Positions 8,854 to 18,574 of a stretch of DNA of 64,000 nt are shown here, one piece after another. The notes below the pieces were generated by a model. The model was not told where the DNA came from and did no database searches. It saw only the letters and a program-made list of their open reading frames with translations. A program made the translations under genes and the position numbers. This DNA comes from Stenotrophomonas maltophilia R551-3 (GTDB lineage: Bacteria; Pseudomonadota; Gammaproteobacteria; Xanthomonadales; Xanthomonadaceae). Numbering within the stretch: the stretch's first letter is position 1; every line of letters starts with the position of its first letter. The stretch covers positions 1,416,501 to 1,480,500 of the forward strand of contig NC_011071.1 of the NCBI RefSeq assembly GCF_000020665.1, written 5' to 3'.

Positions 8854-9528
8854 TCAGGCGATCGCGATGGCGATGTCAGCCGCAGCCGGCGGCGCTTCCA
8901 GGCACTCGCGCACCGGGGCGAAGCTGCGCCGGTGCTCCACGCAGGGACCGTGCTCGCGCAGGGCGGCCAGGTGGGCCGGGGTGCCGTAGCCCTTGTGCTG
9001 CTCGAAGCCGTATTGCGGGTGGCGGGAGTGCACGTCCAGCATGTAACGGTCGCGCGAGACCTTGGCCAGGATCGAGGCCGCCATGATCGCGCGGTCGATG
9101 CCGTCGCCTCCGACCAGCGCCTGTGCCGGCAGCACCAGGCCCTTCGGCACCACGTTGCCATCGATGCGGGCGAAGCCCGCCACATGGGCTACGGCCGCGA
9201 CCACGTCGCGCATGCCCTGCAGGGTCGCCTGGTAGATGTTCAGGCGGTCGATGGTGTCCACGTCCACCAGCACCACGTGCCAGGCCAGCGCCCGTTCGAT
9301 GATGCGGTCATGCAGCTGCTCGCGACGGGCCGCGGTCAGCTGCTTGGAATCGTCCAGGCCATTGATGCGTGGCCGCGCCGGGTCGAACACCACCGCCGCC
9401 ACCGCTACCGGCCCGGCCAGCGGGCCGCGGCCGGCTTCGTCGACGCCGGCGACCAGGCGCTCCGGCTCGATCACCGCGTTGCCGTCGAACAGCGCCAGGC
9501 TGGCCGCTGCGGCGTGGCGGCGGCTCAT
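8854..9528 (-). CDS. rnhB: Ribonuclease HII
   Basis: Removes ribonucleotides and RNA from RNA-DNA hybrids. The 224-residue protein has the RNase HII signature [16 protein letters not shown] at about residues 26-41, with the first two catalytic acids Asp30 and Glu31, then DDSKQL, and the third acid in [15 protein letters not shown]. Its start overlaps the lpxB stop by 4 bp (ATGA at 9528-9525), so the two are translationally coupled. The order lpxB-rnhB-dnaE is the same as in E. coli. Confidence 0.96.
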   Translation of the reverse strand: MSRRHAAAASLALFDGNAVIEPERLVAGVDEAGRGPLAGPVAVAAVVFDPARPRINGLDDSKQLTAARREQLHDRIIERALAWHVVLVDVDTIDRLNIYQATLQGMRDVVAAVAHVAGFARIDGNVVPKGLVLPAQALVGGDGIDRAIMAASILAKVSRDRYMLDVHSRHPQYGFEQHKGYGTPAHLAALREHGPCVEHRRSFAPVRECLEAPPAAADIAIAIA

Positions 9529-10784
9529 GCCCGGTCCTGCTCGCGCATCAGCAGTTCGCCGACGGCGTCGGCGGCGCGGGCCGAGGCATTGCGGCGCAGG
9601 CGCTCATGCAGCCGGGCATAGGTGCCCTGCAGGTCGGTCACCCGCTGCGGGTGGTCGAACCACTGCTGGACGGCAGCGGCCAGCTTGTCCGGCGTGCAGT
9701 CGTGCTGCATCAGTTCCGGCGCCAGGTCCTGGCCAGCCAGGATGTTGGGCAGTGCGAAACGGTCCACCTTGATCAGGCCCAGCGCCTTGACCAGCCGGTA
9801 GGTCAGCTCGTTGACGCGGTAACCGACCACCATCGGCCGTTTCACCAGCATTGCCTCCAGGGTCGCGGTGCCGGAGGCCAGCACCACCACATCGGCGGCA
9901 ATCATCGCGTTGCGGGCCTGGCCGTCGAGCACATGCGAGTACGCCACCGGCAACGCCGAGCGTGACAGCTGCTCTTCGATCAGGCGCTTGCAGGCCGGGT
10001 TGGCGGCAGGCACCACCACATGCAGGCCCGGGATGCGCTCGGAGACCTGCCAGGCGGCCTCGAAGAAGGGTTCACCCAGCCGCGAGATTTCACCCAGGCG
10101 GCTGCCCGGCAGCACCGCCAGCACCTTGGCCGAGGTCGGCAGGCCTAGCGCGGCCCGGGCTTCCTCACGGTTGCCCTGCAGCGGAATGTCATCGGCCATC
10201 GGATGACCGACGAAGCGCGCGTCGACGCCGTGCTTGGCATAGATCGGCGGTTCCATCGGGAACAGGCACAGCACCAGGTCGGCACTGCTGCCGATCTTCT
10301 CGGCGCGCTTCTCGCGCCAGGCCCAGACCGATGGGCTGACGTAATGCACGGTGCGCACACCACGCTGCTTCAGCCAGCGCTCGATACCGAGGTTGAAGTC
10401 AGGGGCGTCGATACCGATGAACACGTCCGGCTGCCATTCCAGCGCGCGCTGGCGGAACGCCGAGCGCAGCTTCAGCAGGCGTGGCAGGTGGCGCAGCACT
10501 TCGGTCAGGCCCATCACCGCCAGTTCGCTGGCATCGTGCCAGGTCTGGCAGCCGGCGCTGCGCATGGCATCGCCGCCGATGCCGGCGAACTCGGCATTCG
10601 GGAAGCGCGCCTTCAGTTCACGCACCAGGCCTGCACCGAGCAGGTCGCCGGAGGCTTCACCGGCGACGAGGGCGATCCGCAGTGGGCGCTCGCTGAGCAC
10701 CCGCTGCGCAGGGACGCTGCCGGCCATCGAGGCCAGCGGGATCACGGCGGCGCCGGCCGGCGCCTGGCCGGTCGCGCTGCTCAT
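9525..10784 (-). CDS. lpxB: Lipid-A-disaccharide synthase
   Basis: Joins UDP-2,3-diacylglucosamine and lipid X to make the lipid A disaccharide at the inner membrane. The protein has 419 residues from the annotated ATG. Family motifs are [59 protein letters not shown] and [13 protein letters not shown]. It carries about 35 extra N-terminal residues before the conserved start; an internal start closer to LRIALVAGE is possible. The start overlaps the lpxA stop by 4 bp and the stop overlaps the rnhB start. Confidence 0.95.
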   Translation of the reverse strand: MSSATGQAPAGAAVIPLASMAGSVPAQRVLSERPLRIALVAGEASGDLLGAGLVRELKARFPNAEFAGIGGDAMRSAGCQTWHDASELAVMGLTEVLRHLPRLLKLRSAFRQRALEWQPDVFIGIDAPDFNLGIERWLKQRGVRTVHYVSPSVWAWREKRAEKIGSSADLVLCLFPMEPPIYAKHGVDARFVGHPMADDIPLQGNREEARAALGLPTSAKVLAVLPGSRLGEISRLGEPFFEAAWQVSERIPGLHVVVPAANPACKRLIEEQLSRSALPVAYSHVLDGQARNAMIAADVVVLASGTATLEAMLVKRPMVVGYRVNELTYRLVKALGLIKVDRFALPNILAGQDLAPELMQHDCTPDKLAAAVQQWFDHPQRVTDLQGTYARLHERLRRNASARAADAVGELLMREQDRA

Positions 10785-11572
10785 CGCAGCAACGGCCTCT
10801 CGGCATGCTCGATGAAGTCCAGCATGGCCTTCACGTCATCGCTGCCGCGCGCCTGCTCGGTCAGCTGCTGCTTGGCCTCGGCCAGCGGCAGGCCGGCCAC
10901 GTACAGGGTGCGGTAGGCACGCTTGATGGCGGAGATGCGCTCGGCATCGAAGCCACGGCGCTTCAGCCCTTCGCTGTTGATGCCACGCGGGCGGCCCAGC
11001 GAGTCGGTGCCGACCATGGTGAACGGCGGTACGTCACCGTTGGTCAGCGCGCCCATGCCGAGGAAGGCATGCGCGCCGATGCGGCAGAACTGGTGGGCAC
11101 CGGCGAAGCCGCTGATGATCACGTAGTCGCCCACGGTCACGTGGCCGGCCAGGGTGGTGTTGTTGGAGAACACGCAGAAGTTGCCGACATGGCAATCGTG
11201 CGCCACATGCGTGTAGGCCAGCATCCAGTTGTCGTTGCCGATGGTGGTGATGCCACCGCCACCGCCGGTGCCGCGGTTCACGGTCACGAACTCACGGAAC
11301 ACGTTGCGGTCGCCGATCACCAGTTCGGTGCGCTCGCCGGCAAACTTCTTGTCCTGCGGTTCGCCACCGATCGCGGCGTGGCCGACGAAGCGGTTGTCGC
11401 GGCCGATCCGGGTCGGGCCGTGGATGCTGCAATGGGGGCCGACCACCGTACCGGCGCCGATTTCCACATCGGCACCGATCAGGGTGAAGGCGCCCACCTG
11501 AACGTCATCGGCCAGGCGCGCGGCCGGATCGATGACGGCAGTCGGGTGGATCCGGGGTGCGTTGTCAGTCAT
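10781..11572 (-). CDS. lpxA: UDP-N-acetylglucosamine acyltransferase
   Basis: First enzyme of lipid A synthesis: transfers an R-3-hydroxyacyl chain from ACP to UDP-GlcNAc. With the ATG at 11572-11570 ([16 protein letters not shown]) it has 263 residues, against 262 in E. coli. The N-terminal part is a left-handed beta helix of hexapeptide repeats; the catalytic His lies in [13 protein letters not shown]; the helical C terminus follows LKRRGF. It starts 16 bp after fabZ and overlaps lpxB by 4 bp. The longer open frame reaching to 11638 would overlap fabZ and was not used. Confidence 0.96.
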   Translation of the reverse strand: MTDNAPRIHPTAVIDPAARLADDVQVGAFTLIGADVEIGAGTVVGPHCSIHGPTRIGRDNRFVGHAAIGGEPQDKKFAGERTELVIGDRNVFREFVTVNRGTGGGGGITTIGNDNWMLAYTHVAHDCHVGNFCVFSNNTTLAGHVTVGDYVIISGFAGAHQFCRIGAHAFLGMGALTNGDVPPFTMVGTDSLGRPRGINSEGLKRRGFDAERISAIKRAYRTLYVAGLPLAEAKQQLTEQARGSDDVKAMLDFIEHAERPLLR

Positions 11573-11588
11573 TCCTGCCTCCAGTGGA

Positions 11589-12047
11589 TCAGCCCTTGGC
11601 GCCGGCACACATGACTTCGGCCGAGGCAACGACTTCACCGTTGACCTTGGCTTCGCCGTAGTACCAGCCCATGTTGCGGATCAAGCGCTTCATCTGCACA
11701 TCCAGCAGCAGCACGTCGCCGGGGACGACCTGCTTGTTGAAGCGGGCGTTTTCCACCTTGACCATGTAGAACAGCTTGGACTGCGAGTCGCGGCCGAGCG
11801 TGAGCTGGGTCATCACGCCACCGGCCTGGGCCAGCGCTTCGATGATCAGCACGCCGGGCATGATCGGGCGGCCCGGGAAATGGCCCTGGAAGAAGGGCTC
11901 GTTGATGCTCACGTTCTTCTGCGCCAGGATGCGCTTGGCCTCGATGTCGAGCTCAAGCACCCGGTCGACCAGCAGGAACGGGTAACGGTGCGGGAGCAGT
12001 TCCTGGATCTGGCAGACGTCGATCGGAAGCTGCAGCGTGTCGTTCAT
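11589..12047 (-). CDS. fabZ: 3-hydroxyacyl-ACP dehydratase FabZ
   Basis: Dehydrates 3-hydroxyacyl-ACP in fatty-acid elongation and competes with LpxA and LpxD for the same hydroxyacyl pool. 152 residues from ATG 12047-12045; hot-dog fold with [14 protein letters not shown] and the active-site stretch [20 protein letters not shown] (His and Glu). The start codon overlaps the lpxD stop (ATGA, 12047-12044), so the pair is coupled, as in other gram-negative lpxD-fabZ-lpxA-lpxB operons. Confidence 0.96.
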   Translation of the reverse strand: MNDTLQLPIDVCQIQELLPHRYPFLLVDRVLELDIEAKRILAQKNVSINEPFFQGHFPGRPIMPGVLIIEALAQAGGVMTQLTLGRDSQSKLFYMVKVENARFNKQVVPGDVLLLDVQMKRLIRNMGWYYGEAKVNGEVVASAEVMCAGAKG

Positions 12048-13066
12048 TCTTTCTCCTTGCCAGCAGCCAGGACGCGGCGAGCCAATGCGTCCAGCTGCTT
12101 GAAGCGCGCGGCGTTCTTGCGCCACGTGCGGTTATCGGTCAACGGGGTACCGGACGAATACTCGCCCGGCTCATGGATGGAGTTGCGGACCACGGACTTG
12201 CCGGTGATCACGACCTTGTCGCAGATCTCGAGGTGGCCGACCACACCGACGTGGCCGCCGAGCAGGCAGTAGCGGCCGATCTTGGCGCTGCCGGCGATGC
12301 CGGTGCAGCCGGCGATGGCCGAGTGCGCGCCGATCTGCACGTTGTGCGCGATCTGCACCAGGTTGTCGAGGCGCACGTCCTCGTCCAGCACGGTGTCTTC
12401 CAGCGCGCCACGGTCGACGCAGGTGTTGGCGCCGATTTCGCAATCGTCGCCGATGCGGACGCCACCGAGCTGCGGCACCTTGATCCACTTGCCGGCGTCC
12501 ATCGCCAGGCCGAAGCCATCGGCGCCGAGCACGGCACCGGGGTGCACGCGCACGCGCTTGCCGAGCTTGACCCGGGTCACCAGGGTAACCCGGGCAATCA
12601 GTTCACAGCCGGTGTCCAGGCTGCAGTCTTCGCCGATCACGCTGCCGGTGCCGATGATGCAGTTCTCGCCGACCACGCTGCGTGCGCCGATGGAGACGAA
12701 CGGACCGATATGCGCGCTGGCCGCGACCTGGGCGCTGGGATCGATGACGGCGCTGGGATGGATGCCCGGCGGGCGCGTCGGCGCGATGTCGAACAGTGCT
12801 GCGATCTTGGCGAAGGTGGTGTACGGGTCCTTGGCCACGAGCGCGGCGCCGGGGGCGGCCTCGGCGTCTTCGGCACGCAGCACCACCAGCGAGGCGTGGC
12901 TGTCGGCCAGCTGCGCGCGGTAGCGCGGGTTGGCGAGGAAGGTCAGCTGGCCTGGGCCGGCATGGGCGAGGGTGGCCACGCCATGGATGGCGGTGGCGGG
13001 GTCGCCATGGACCTGCAGGCCGAACTGCTCGGCGAGTTGCTGGGCGGTGTAGGTGGGAGTATTCAC
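12044..13066 (-). CDS. lpxD: UDP-3-O-acylglucosamine N-acyltransferase
   Basis: Adds the second 3-hydroxyacyl chain in lipid A synthesis. 340 residues (E. coli 341). An N-terminal uridine-binding domain (YTAQQLAEQFGLQVHGD) is followed by many hexapeptide repeats of a left-handed beta helix, with the catalytic His region LVQIAHNVQIG and a C-terminal helix (LDALARRVLAA). It is the first gene of the lpxD-fabZ-lpxA-lpxB-rnhB block. It is separated from bamA by 463 bp without a gene, so this block probably has its own promoter. Confidence 0.96.
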   Translation of the reverse strand: MNTPTYTAQQLAEQFGLQVHGDPATAIHGVATLAHAGPGQLTFLANPRYRAQLADSHASLVVLRAEDAEAAPGAALVAKDPYTTFAKIAALFDIAPTRPPGIHPSAVIDPSAQVAASAHIGPFVSIGARSVVGENCIIGTGSVIGEDCSLDTGCELIARVTLVTRVKLGKRVRVHPGAVLGADGFGLAMDAGKWIKVPQLGGVRIGDDCEIGANTCVDRGALEDTVLDEDVRLDNLVQIAHNVQIGAHSAIAGCTGIAGSAKIGRYCLLGGHVGVVGHLEICDKVVITGKSVVRNSIHEPGEYSSGTPLTDNRTWRKNAARFKQLDALARRVLAAGKEKE

Positions 13067-13529
13067 GGCGGGAGTTTAACGTGTGACGCCATTGCGGTCA
13101 TGCGGGGGCGAAGGCTTGGCGCCTGCCTGGTACGAGCGGGAGGCGGCGGGTGGCCCTGGCCAGGACACGCAAAAGCCCCTCCATGGTGCTCGATGGCGCC
13201 TTGCTCGTGTGCGCTGTCCTGCGCACACGGCAAGACCGGGGTTGGGCGTCCTGCCCAACCCGCCCGAGGCATGCCTCGGGCCCATGGCGCCAACGGTCCT
13301 GTCCAGGGCCACCCGCCGCCTCTGGTCAGTTTCCTGCGAGCGCGGCCAAAAGCCTGTCCCCTGCAGTGACATCTGCATCAACGAAAACGCCGGGCAATGC
13401 CCGGCGCTTCGCATCCCGTCTGGTGGAGAGCCCCCCTTCTGTTAAGGGGGGCGCGCCAGCGGCGCGGGGGATAGGTGAAATGCGCGGGCAATTCACCGGA
13501 GGTGGATCAGTTCTGAGGAACGACGTTCC
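13067..13529. other. Gene-free, hairpin-rich spacer between bamA and lpxD
   Basis: 463 bp with no credible ORF; in E. coli skp occupies this place. Four consecutive hairpins can be read: 13201-13232 (13 pairs with one bulged base), 13239-13261 (9-bp stem), 13262-13281 (8-bp stem) and 13388-13406 (8-bp stem). The first two have loops containing GTCCT. A fifth possible stem is CCCCCC/GGGGGG around 13431-13450. The sequence looks like a mobile-type intergenic repeat or structured RNA; it should also hold the lpxD promoter, which I could not pin down. Confidence 0.6.
13384..13408 (-). terminator. Probable rho-independent terminator downstream of bamA
   Basis: An 8-bp GC-rich stem (13388-13395 with 13399-13406) and a 3-base loop, followed on the minus strand by a short U-run (the AAAA at 13384-13387). 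It lies about 125 bp past the bamA stop. Confidence 0.6.
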
Positions 13530-13538
13530 TCAGAACTG
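13508..13538. repeat. Perfect 31-bp palindrome spanning the bamA stop codon
   Basis: Two 15-bp arms (13508-13522 and 13524-13538) are exact inverted copies around a single central base. The bamA stop codon (13532-13530) and the last codons of the protein lie in the right arm, so the left arm is an inverted copy of the end of the gene. Confidence 0.85.
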
Positions 13539-15893
13539 GCCACCGAACGTGAATTGCAGCCGCTCGACCTTGTCGCCGTCTTCCTTCTTCAGCGGGAAGG
13601 CGTAGCTGATCGAGATCGGGCCGACCGGGGCGCGCCACAGCAGGGCCACACCGGTGGACACGCGCAGTTCGTTGGCCTTGAAGTTGTCCACGCCGGTGTA
13701 GACGTTGCCGAAGTCGACGAAGGCCGACACGCGTGCCGACGGGCTGTCGAACAGGCGCGGGAAGTAGGCTTCGACCGAACCGACGGTCTTCAGCGAACCA
13801 CCCAGCGGCTGGCCTTCCGGATAACCACGGGTCACTTCGCGCGGGCCGAGGGTGTTGTCCTCGAAGCCGCGCACCGAGTTGGTACCACCGGCGTAGAAGT
13901 TCTCGTAGAACGGCAGGCCCTTGGCCGTGACCGAACGCAGGTTGCCGGCTTCGTCCGGCACCATCGCGGTCTTGTCGCTGCCATAGCTGTCGCCGTAACC
14001 GACTTCGGCGCGGGTGTTGATGACCAGCGACGGCATGATCGGCCAGTACTTGCTGATCTGGTAGTTCAGCTTGTAGTACTCGATGGTCGAGCCCGGCAGC
14101 GTCGTTTCCAGGCCAACGCGCTGGTAGGTACCGCGGGTCGGCATGAAGTAGTCGTTGCGCGAGTCGCGTGCCCAGCCCAGCTCCGTGCGCCAGGCATGGA
14201 AGGTCTTGCTGCCCAGTACGTTGATGTAGTCGATGATCGACTGCGGCGTCGAGCCCTGGTAGGTGGTGATCTGGTTGCTGTCGATGCCGAACATCAGCGA
14301 GACGGTATCGGTCTCGGTGATCGGCACGCCGAACACCACCTGCGCCGAACCATTGGTGCTGTTGTACTGCGCGGTGTTGAAGTCGGAGTAGTCCAGCTCG
14401 CGCCAGGACAGGTTGTAGCCCAGCGAGACGCCGTCATCGGTGAAGTACGGGTTCGTGTAGCTGAAGCCGTAACGCTGCAGGTAGCTGCTGCGCGAGGCTT
14501 CGACCGACACGCGGTTGCCGCCGCCGAGGAAGTTGTTCTGCGACAGCTGCACCGAGGTGGTCATACCGTAGGACTGCGAATAGCCCAGGCCGAACACGAA
14601 GCTGCCCGAGGTGGTTTCCTTGACGTTGTAGACGACGTCGACCTGGTCGTTGCTGCCGCTGACGGCCGGGGTTTCCACGTCCACCGACTCGAAGTAGCCC
14701 AGGCGCTGCAGGCGGATCTTGGAGCGGTCGATCGCGGCCTGCGAGTACCAGCTGTTCTCGAACTGGCGCATTTCGCGACGCATCACTTCGTCGGACGTAC
14801 GGGTATTGCCGCGGAACAGGATGCGGCGCACCGACACGCGCGGGCCGGGAACGACCTGCATGTTGATGGCGACGGTCTGCTCGGGGCGGTTGGTGGTCGG
14901 AATCGGGTTCACCTTGGCGAAGGCGTAGCCGATGTTGGACAGCGAGTTGGTGATGGTGTCCGAGCTGAATTCCAGCAGCGCACGCGAGAACGTGTCGCCG
15001 GACTTCTGGATCACCATGCGCTCGACATCCTCCTGCGGGAGGATGGTGTCGCCGCTGACCTTGATCTCGGAGATCTTGTACTGCGCACCTTCGGTCACGC
15101 CGGCGGTGAGGAACATGTCGCGCTTGTCGGGGCTGATCGACACCTGGGTCGAGTCGATGCTGAAGTCGACGTAGCCGCGGTCCAGGTACCAGGAGTTGAG
15201 CTTTTCCAGGTCGCCGGACAGCTTTTCCTTGGAGTACTGGTCGTCACGGCGGTACCACGACGCCCAGTTGTGCTCCTTGGACTCCCAGGTTTCCAGGATG
15301 TCCTTGCTCTCGAACTTCTCGGTGCCAACCAGGTTGACGTGGCGGATCTTGGCCGCCTTGCCTTCCTTGATGGCGATCGCGATGTCCACGCGGTTGCGGT
15401 CCAGCGGGCTGACCGTCGGGGTGATCTCGACGGTGTACTTGCCACGGTCGTTGTACTGGCGGCGCAGTTCCTGGGTCACGCGGTCTAGGCTCAGGCGGTC
15501 GAAAGTGCCACCCTCGGTCAGGCCGATGTCGGACAGGCCCTTGAGCAGCTGCTCGGACTTGATGTCCTTGTTGCCGGTCACGGTCAGCTTGTTGATCGCC
15601 GGGCGTTCCTTGACGGTCACCACCAGGATGCTGCCCTGGCGATCCAGCTGCACGTCTTCGAAGAAGCCGGTCTTGTACAGGGCGCGGATGGTCTCGCCGA
15701 CCTTGTTGTCAGTGACCGTCTCGCCACGTTCCACCGGCAGGTAGGTGAACACCGTGCCCGAGCTGATGCGCTGCAGGCCATCGACGCGGATGTCGCTGAC
15801 AGTGAAGGGCTCGGCTGCCTGGGCAAGGCCGGGGGCGCCGGTGACGGCGGCGAGGGCGAGGGCCAGCAGGCGGCGATTGGGGAGTCGCGTCAT
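13530..15893 (-). CDS. bamA: Outer membrane protein assembly factor BamA
   Basis: Core of the BAM complex that folds beta-barrel proteins into the outer membrane. 787 residues from ATG 15893-15891. A signal peptide ends near LAQAAEP; five POTRA domains follow (from FTVSDIRVDGLQRISSGTVF to about residue 430); then a 16-strand barrel with GLGYSQSYG, the RGF motif of loop 6 (SVRGFEDNTLGP) and a C-terminal aromatic end (FTFGGQF). An upstream in-frame ATG at 15971 would overlap the rseP stop and put 26 extra residues before the signal peptide, so the shorter start is preferred. It follows rseP with a 74-bp gap. Confidence 0.96.
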   Translation of the reverse strand: MTRLPNRRLLALALAAVTGAPGLAQAAEPFTVSDIRVDGLQRISSGTVFTYLPVERGETVTDNKVGETIRALYKTGFFEDVQLDRQGSILVVTVKERPAINKLTVTGNKDIKSEQLLKGLSDIGLTEGGTFDRLSLDRVTQELRRQYNDRGKYTVEITPTVSPLDRNRVDIAIAIKEGKAAKIRHVNLVGTEKFESKDILETWESKEHNWASWYRRDDQYSKEKLSGDLEKLNSWYLDRGYVDFSIDSTQVSISPDKRDMFLTAGVTEGAQYKISEIKVSGDTILPQEDVERMVIQKSGDTFSRALLEFSSDTITNSLSNIGYAFAKVNPIPTTNRPEQTVAINMQVVPGPRVSVRRILFRGNTRTSDEVMRREMRQFENSWYSQAAIDRSKIRLQRLGYFESVDVETPAVSGSNDQVDVVYNVKETTSGSFVFGLGYSQSYGMTTSVQLSQNNFLGGGNRVSVEASRSSYLQRYGFSYTNPYFTDDGVSLGYNLSWRELDYSDFNTAQYNSTNGSAQVVFGVPITETDTVSLMFGIDSNQITTYQGSTPQSIIDYINVLGSKTFHAWRTELGWARDSRNDYFMPTRGTYQRVGLETTLPGSTIEYYKLNYQISKYWPIMPSLVINTRAEVGYGDSYGSDKTAMVPDEAGNLRSVTAKGLPFYENFYAGGTNSVRGFEDNTLGPREVTRGYPEGQPLGGSLKTVGSVEAYFPRLFDSPSARVSAFVDFGNVYTGVDNFKANELRVSTGVALLWRAPVGPISISYAFPLKKEDGDKVERLQFTFGGQF

Positions 15894-15967
15894 GTCACGT
15901 CCGGTAGGAAGGTCGATTTCATTGGTGCGGGATGCCGACGCTGTAGACGGCAACAACGTGGAAAAGT

Positions 15968-17326
15968 TCATCGCGGGACCAGGCCGAGGATGTCGTTGTA
16001 GAACGCCAACCCCATCAGCCCGGCCAGCAACGCCAGGCCGATGTATTGGCCGGCGGCGATGGCACGCTCGCTCAGCGGGCTGCCCTTGACCAACTCGATA
16101 AGGTAATACAGCAGGTGGCCGCCGTCCAAGATCGGGATCGGCAGCAGGTTGATGATGCACAGGCTGAGCGACAGCAGGGCAAGGAACTGCAGGAACCAGT
16201 CGAGGCCTCGCTTGGCCGAGACATTGGCTACGCGGGCGATGGTGACCGGCCCGGAAACGTTCTGCAGCGAGGCTTTGCCGGTGACGATGCGGCCCATCAT
16301 GCCGAGCGAATCGGCCGCCAGGCGGCCGGTTTCACGTACCGCGACGGTGACCGAGTCCAACGGGCCGTAGCGCAGCAGGGTGTCGTAGGGCGGGCTGAAT
16401 TTGGTCGGGAACTGAACGCCGATCTGCCAGGTGGGGTCGCCCTTGGCGTCCTGGCCCTTGCGTGGCGTGACTTCCAGCGCCAGGCGCTCGCCGCCACGCA
16501 GGACCTCGATCATGCCCGGGCCGCCAGCACGCCCCAGCGCCTGGATCTCACCGATCACCTGGTCGGCGCCGTCGATGCGCTGGCCGTCGATGGCCACGAT
16601 CAGGTCGCCCGGTTGCAGTTGTCCGCTGACGACCGAATCCGGGGTCAGCGACTCCACCAGCGCCGGCTGCAGCCACGACTGCCAGTACAGGCCCGCCAGG
16701 ATCGGCACCCGTCGTTCATCGAAACCGGCTGGCAGCTGCGACAGCGGAAGGGTGCGCACGCGCACCTGGTCGGCCGGGTCCAGCACTTCCAGCTTCACGT
16801 CACGGCGGTCCATTGCCGCAGCGGTCAGCGCCATGCTGGCCTCGCCCAGGGTCACCACCTGGCGCTCGTCCACGCGCAGCACACGGTCACCACTGCCGAG
16901 GCCTGCTGTGGCAGCGATGCCGCTGACGCGGCCGATGGTCGGCGAGTAGTCCTGCTTGCCGATCACGAACATCGCCCACAGCAGCAGGATGCACAGCAGC
17001 AGGTTGGCGATCGGTCCGGCGGCGACAATGGCGATGCGCTGCCAGACCGTCTTGTGGTTGAAAGCCTGGCCGCGTTCGTGCGGATGGACCTCCACCTCGC
17101 GTTCGTCGAGGAACTTCACGTAGCCACCCAGCGGGATGGCGGCAATGGCGAACTCGGTGCCGTGCTTGTCGCGACGCGACCACAGCGGGCGCCCGAAGCC
17201 GACCGAGAAGCGCAGCACCTTGACCCCGCACAGGCGGCCGATCCAGTAATGCCCGAATTCGTGGAAGGTGACCAGCAGCCCGAGGCTGACAATCATCCAC
17301 CAGACCGATCCGATGAAATCAGTCAT
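15968..17326 (-). CDS. rseP: Site-2 protease RseP
   Basis: Inner-membrane zinc protease that makes the second cut in RseA and releases the envelope-stress sigma factor. The 452 residues start with a membrane segment carrying HEFGH (His22, Glu23, His26). PDZ-like domains follow in the middle (GDLIVAIDGQRIDGADQV). The C-terminal membrane part carries the second metal-ligand motif INLLPIPILDGGHL. It lies between dxr and bamA, as in E. coli. Confidence 0.96.
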   Translation of the reverse strand: MTDFIGSVWWMIVSLGLLVTFHEFGHYWIGRLCGVKVLRFSVGFGRPLWSRRDKHGTEFAIAAIPLGGYVKFLDEREVEVHPHERGQAFNHKTVWQRIAIVAAGPIANLLLCILLLWAMFVIGKQDYSPTIGRVSGIAATAGLGSGDRVLRVDERQVVTLGEASMALTAAAMDRRDVKLEVLDPADQVRVRTLPLSQLPAGFDERRVPILAGLYWQSWLQPALVESLTPDSVVSGQLQPGDLIVAIDGQRIDGADQVIGEIQALGRAGGPGMIEVLRGGERLALEVTPRKGQDAKGDPTWQIGVQFPTKFSPPYDTLLRYGPLDSVTVAVRETGRLAADSLGMMGRIVTGKASLQNVSGPVTIARVANVSAKRGLDWFLQFLALLSLSLCIINLLPIPILDGGHLLYYLIELVKGSPLSERAIAAGQYIGLALLAGLMGLAFYNDILGLVPR

Positions 17327-17381
17327 GCAGGCTCACATTGGCGGGCAGGGGCGGCGTCGTCATGCTGGGCGAGGCGTTCGT

Positions 17382-18572
17382 TCAGGCGGCGGCGATGGTG
17401 TTCAGGGTGAGCTGGCGTGCCCGCTGGTCGGCGGACAACAGAACCTCAAGTGTATCGGCTGCTTGGGTCGGCAGTGTTGAAAGAGCGTTAGCAACCAGTT
17501 CCGGAATGGTCAGGAAACCGATCCGGCCCTGAAGAAACGCTGAAACCGCCTCTTCATTGGCGGCGTTCAGCACGGCCGGGGCGGTGCCGCCGGCCTGCAT
17601 GGCCTGCCAGGCCAGCGCCAGGCACGGGAAGGCCTCGGTATCCGGGGCCTCGAAATCGAGCCGGCCCTGCGCCAGCAGGTCCAGCCCGGCCACGCCCGAT
17701 TCGATGCGCTGCGGCCAGCCGAGGCCAACGGCCAGGGTGGTGCGCATGTCCGGCAGGCCCATCTGGGCCAGGGTCGAACCGTCAACGAACTCGACCAGCG
17801 AATGGACCAGGCTCTGCGGGTGCACCAGCACGTCAATGCGCTCGCCGGGGACGCCGAACAGGTGGTGGGCCTCGATCACTTCCAGGCCCTTGTTCATCAA
17901 CGTCGCCGAATCGACCGAGATCTTCGGGCCCATCGACCACTTCGGGTGGGCTACGGCCTGCGCCGGGGTGACCGCGGCGAGGTCGGCGCGGCTGCGGCCG
18001 CGGAATGGACCGCCGGACGCAGTGAGCAGGATGCGACGCACGCCGGCGCCATCGACACTGGCGTCGCGCGAGCGCAGGCACTGGAAGATCGCGCTGTGCT
18101 CGCTGTCGATCGGGATGATCTCGGCGCCCGCCTGCTGGGCAGTACGGGTCAGCAGTTCGCCGGCCAGCACCAGTGATTCCTTGTTGGCCAGCAGGATGCG
18201 CTTGCCGGCTGCAGCAGCGGCCAGGGTCGAGGACAGCCCGGCGGCACCGACAATCGCCGCGACTACGGTGTCGCAGGCGTCGCTGGCAGCCAACTGGTCC
18301 AGCGCGGCATGGCCGGCGTGGGCCTCGGTGGACAGGCCGGCTTGGCGCAGGCCGTCGCGCAGCTCGGCAAACAGCGATTCGTCGGCGATCACCGCATGCT
18401 CCGGCTGGTGCTGCCGGCACAGCGCCAGCAGCGCCTGCACCTGGCGGCCGGCGGCGAGCACGGTGGCCCGGTAACGCTGCGGATGGCGGGCGATCACGTC
18501 GAGCGTGGAGGCACCGATCGAGCCGGTGGCGCCGAACACGGCGACCCGGCGCAGGTCTGCGACAGCATTCAT
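17382..18572 (-). CDS. dxr: 1-deoxy-D-xylulose 5-phosphate reductoisomerase
   Basis: Second step of the MEP isoprenoid pathway: converts DXP to 2-C-methyl-D-erythritol 4-phosphate with NADPH. 396 residues from ATG 18572-18570. NADPH-binding [17 protein letters not shown] lies at the N terminus; later motifs are [53 protein letters not shown] and LNAANEEAV. The start is 2 bp downstream of the cdsA stop. The product feeds UppS, encoded two genes upstream. Confidence 0.97.
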   Translation of the reverse strand: MNAVADLRRVAVFGATGSIGASTLDVIARHPQRYRATVLAAGRQVQALLALCRQHQPEHAVIADESLFAELRDGLRQAGLSTEAHAGHAALDQLAASDACDTVVAAIVGAAGLSSTLAAAAAGKRILLANKESLVLAGELLTRTAQQAGAEIIPIDSEHSAIFQCLRSRDASVDGAGVRRILLTASGGPFRGRSRADLAAVTPAQAVAHPKWSMGPKISVDSATLMNKGLEVIEAHHLFGVPGERIDVLVHPQSLVHSLVEFVDGSTLAQMGLPDMRTTLAVGLGWPQRIESGVAGLDLLAQGRLDFEAPDTEAFPCLALAWQAMQAGGTAPAVLNAANEEAVSAFLQGRIGFLTIPELVANALSTLPTQAADTLEVLLSADQRARQLTLNTIAAA

Positions 18573-18574
18573 GG

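Noticed and set aside
15894..15971. Longer BamA start at ATG 15971
   Set aside because: It would overlap the rseP stop and place 26 residues before a normal signal peptide; ATG 15893 gives the expected N terminus.
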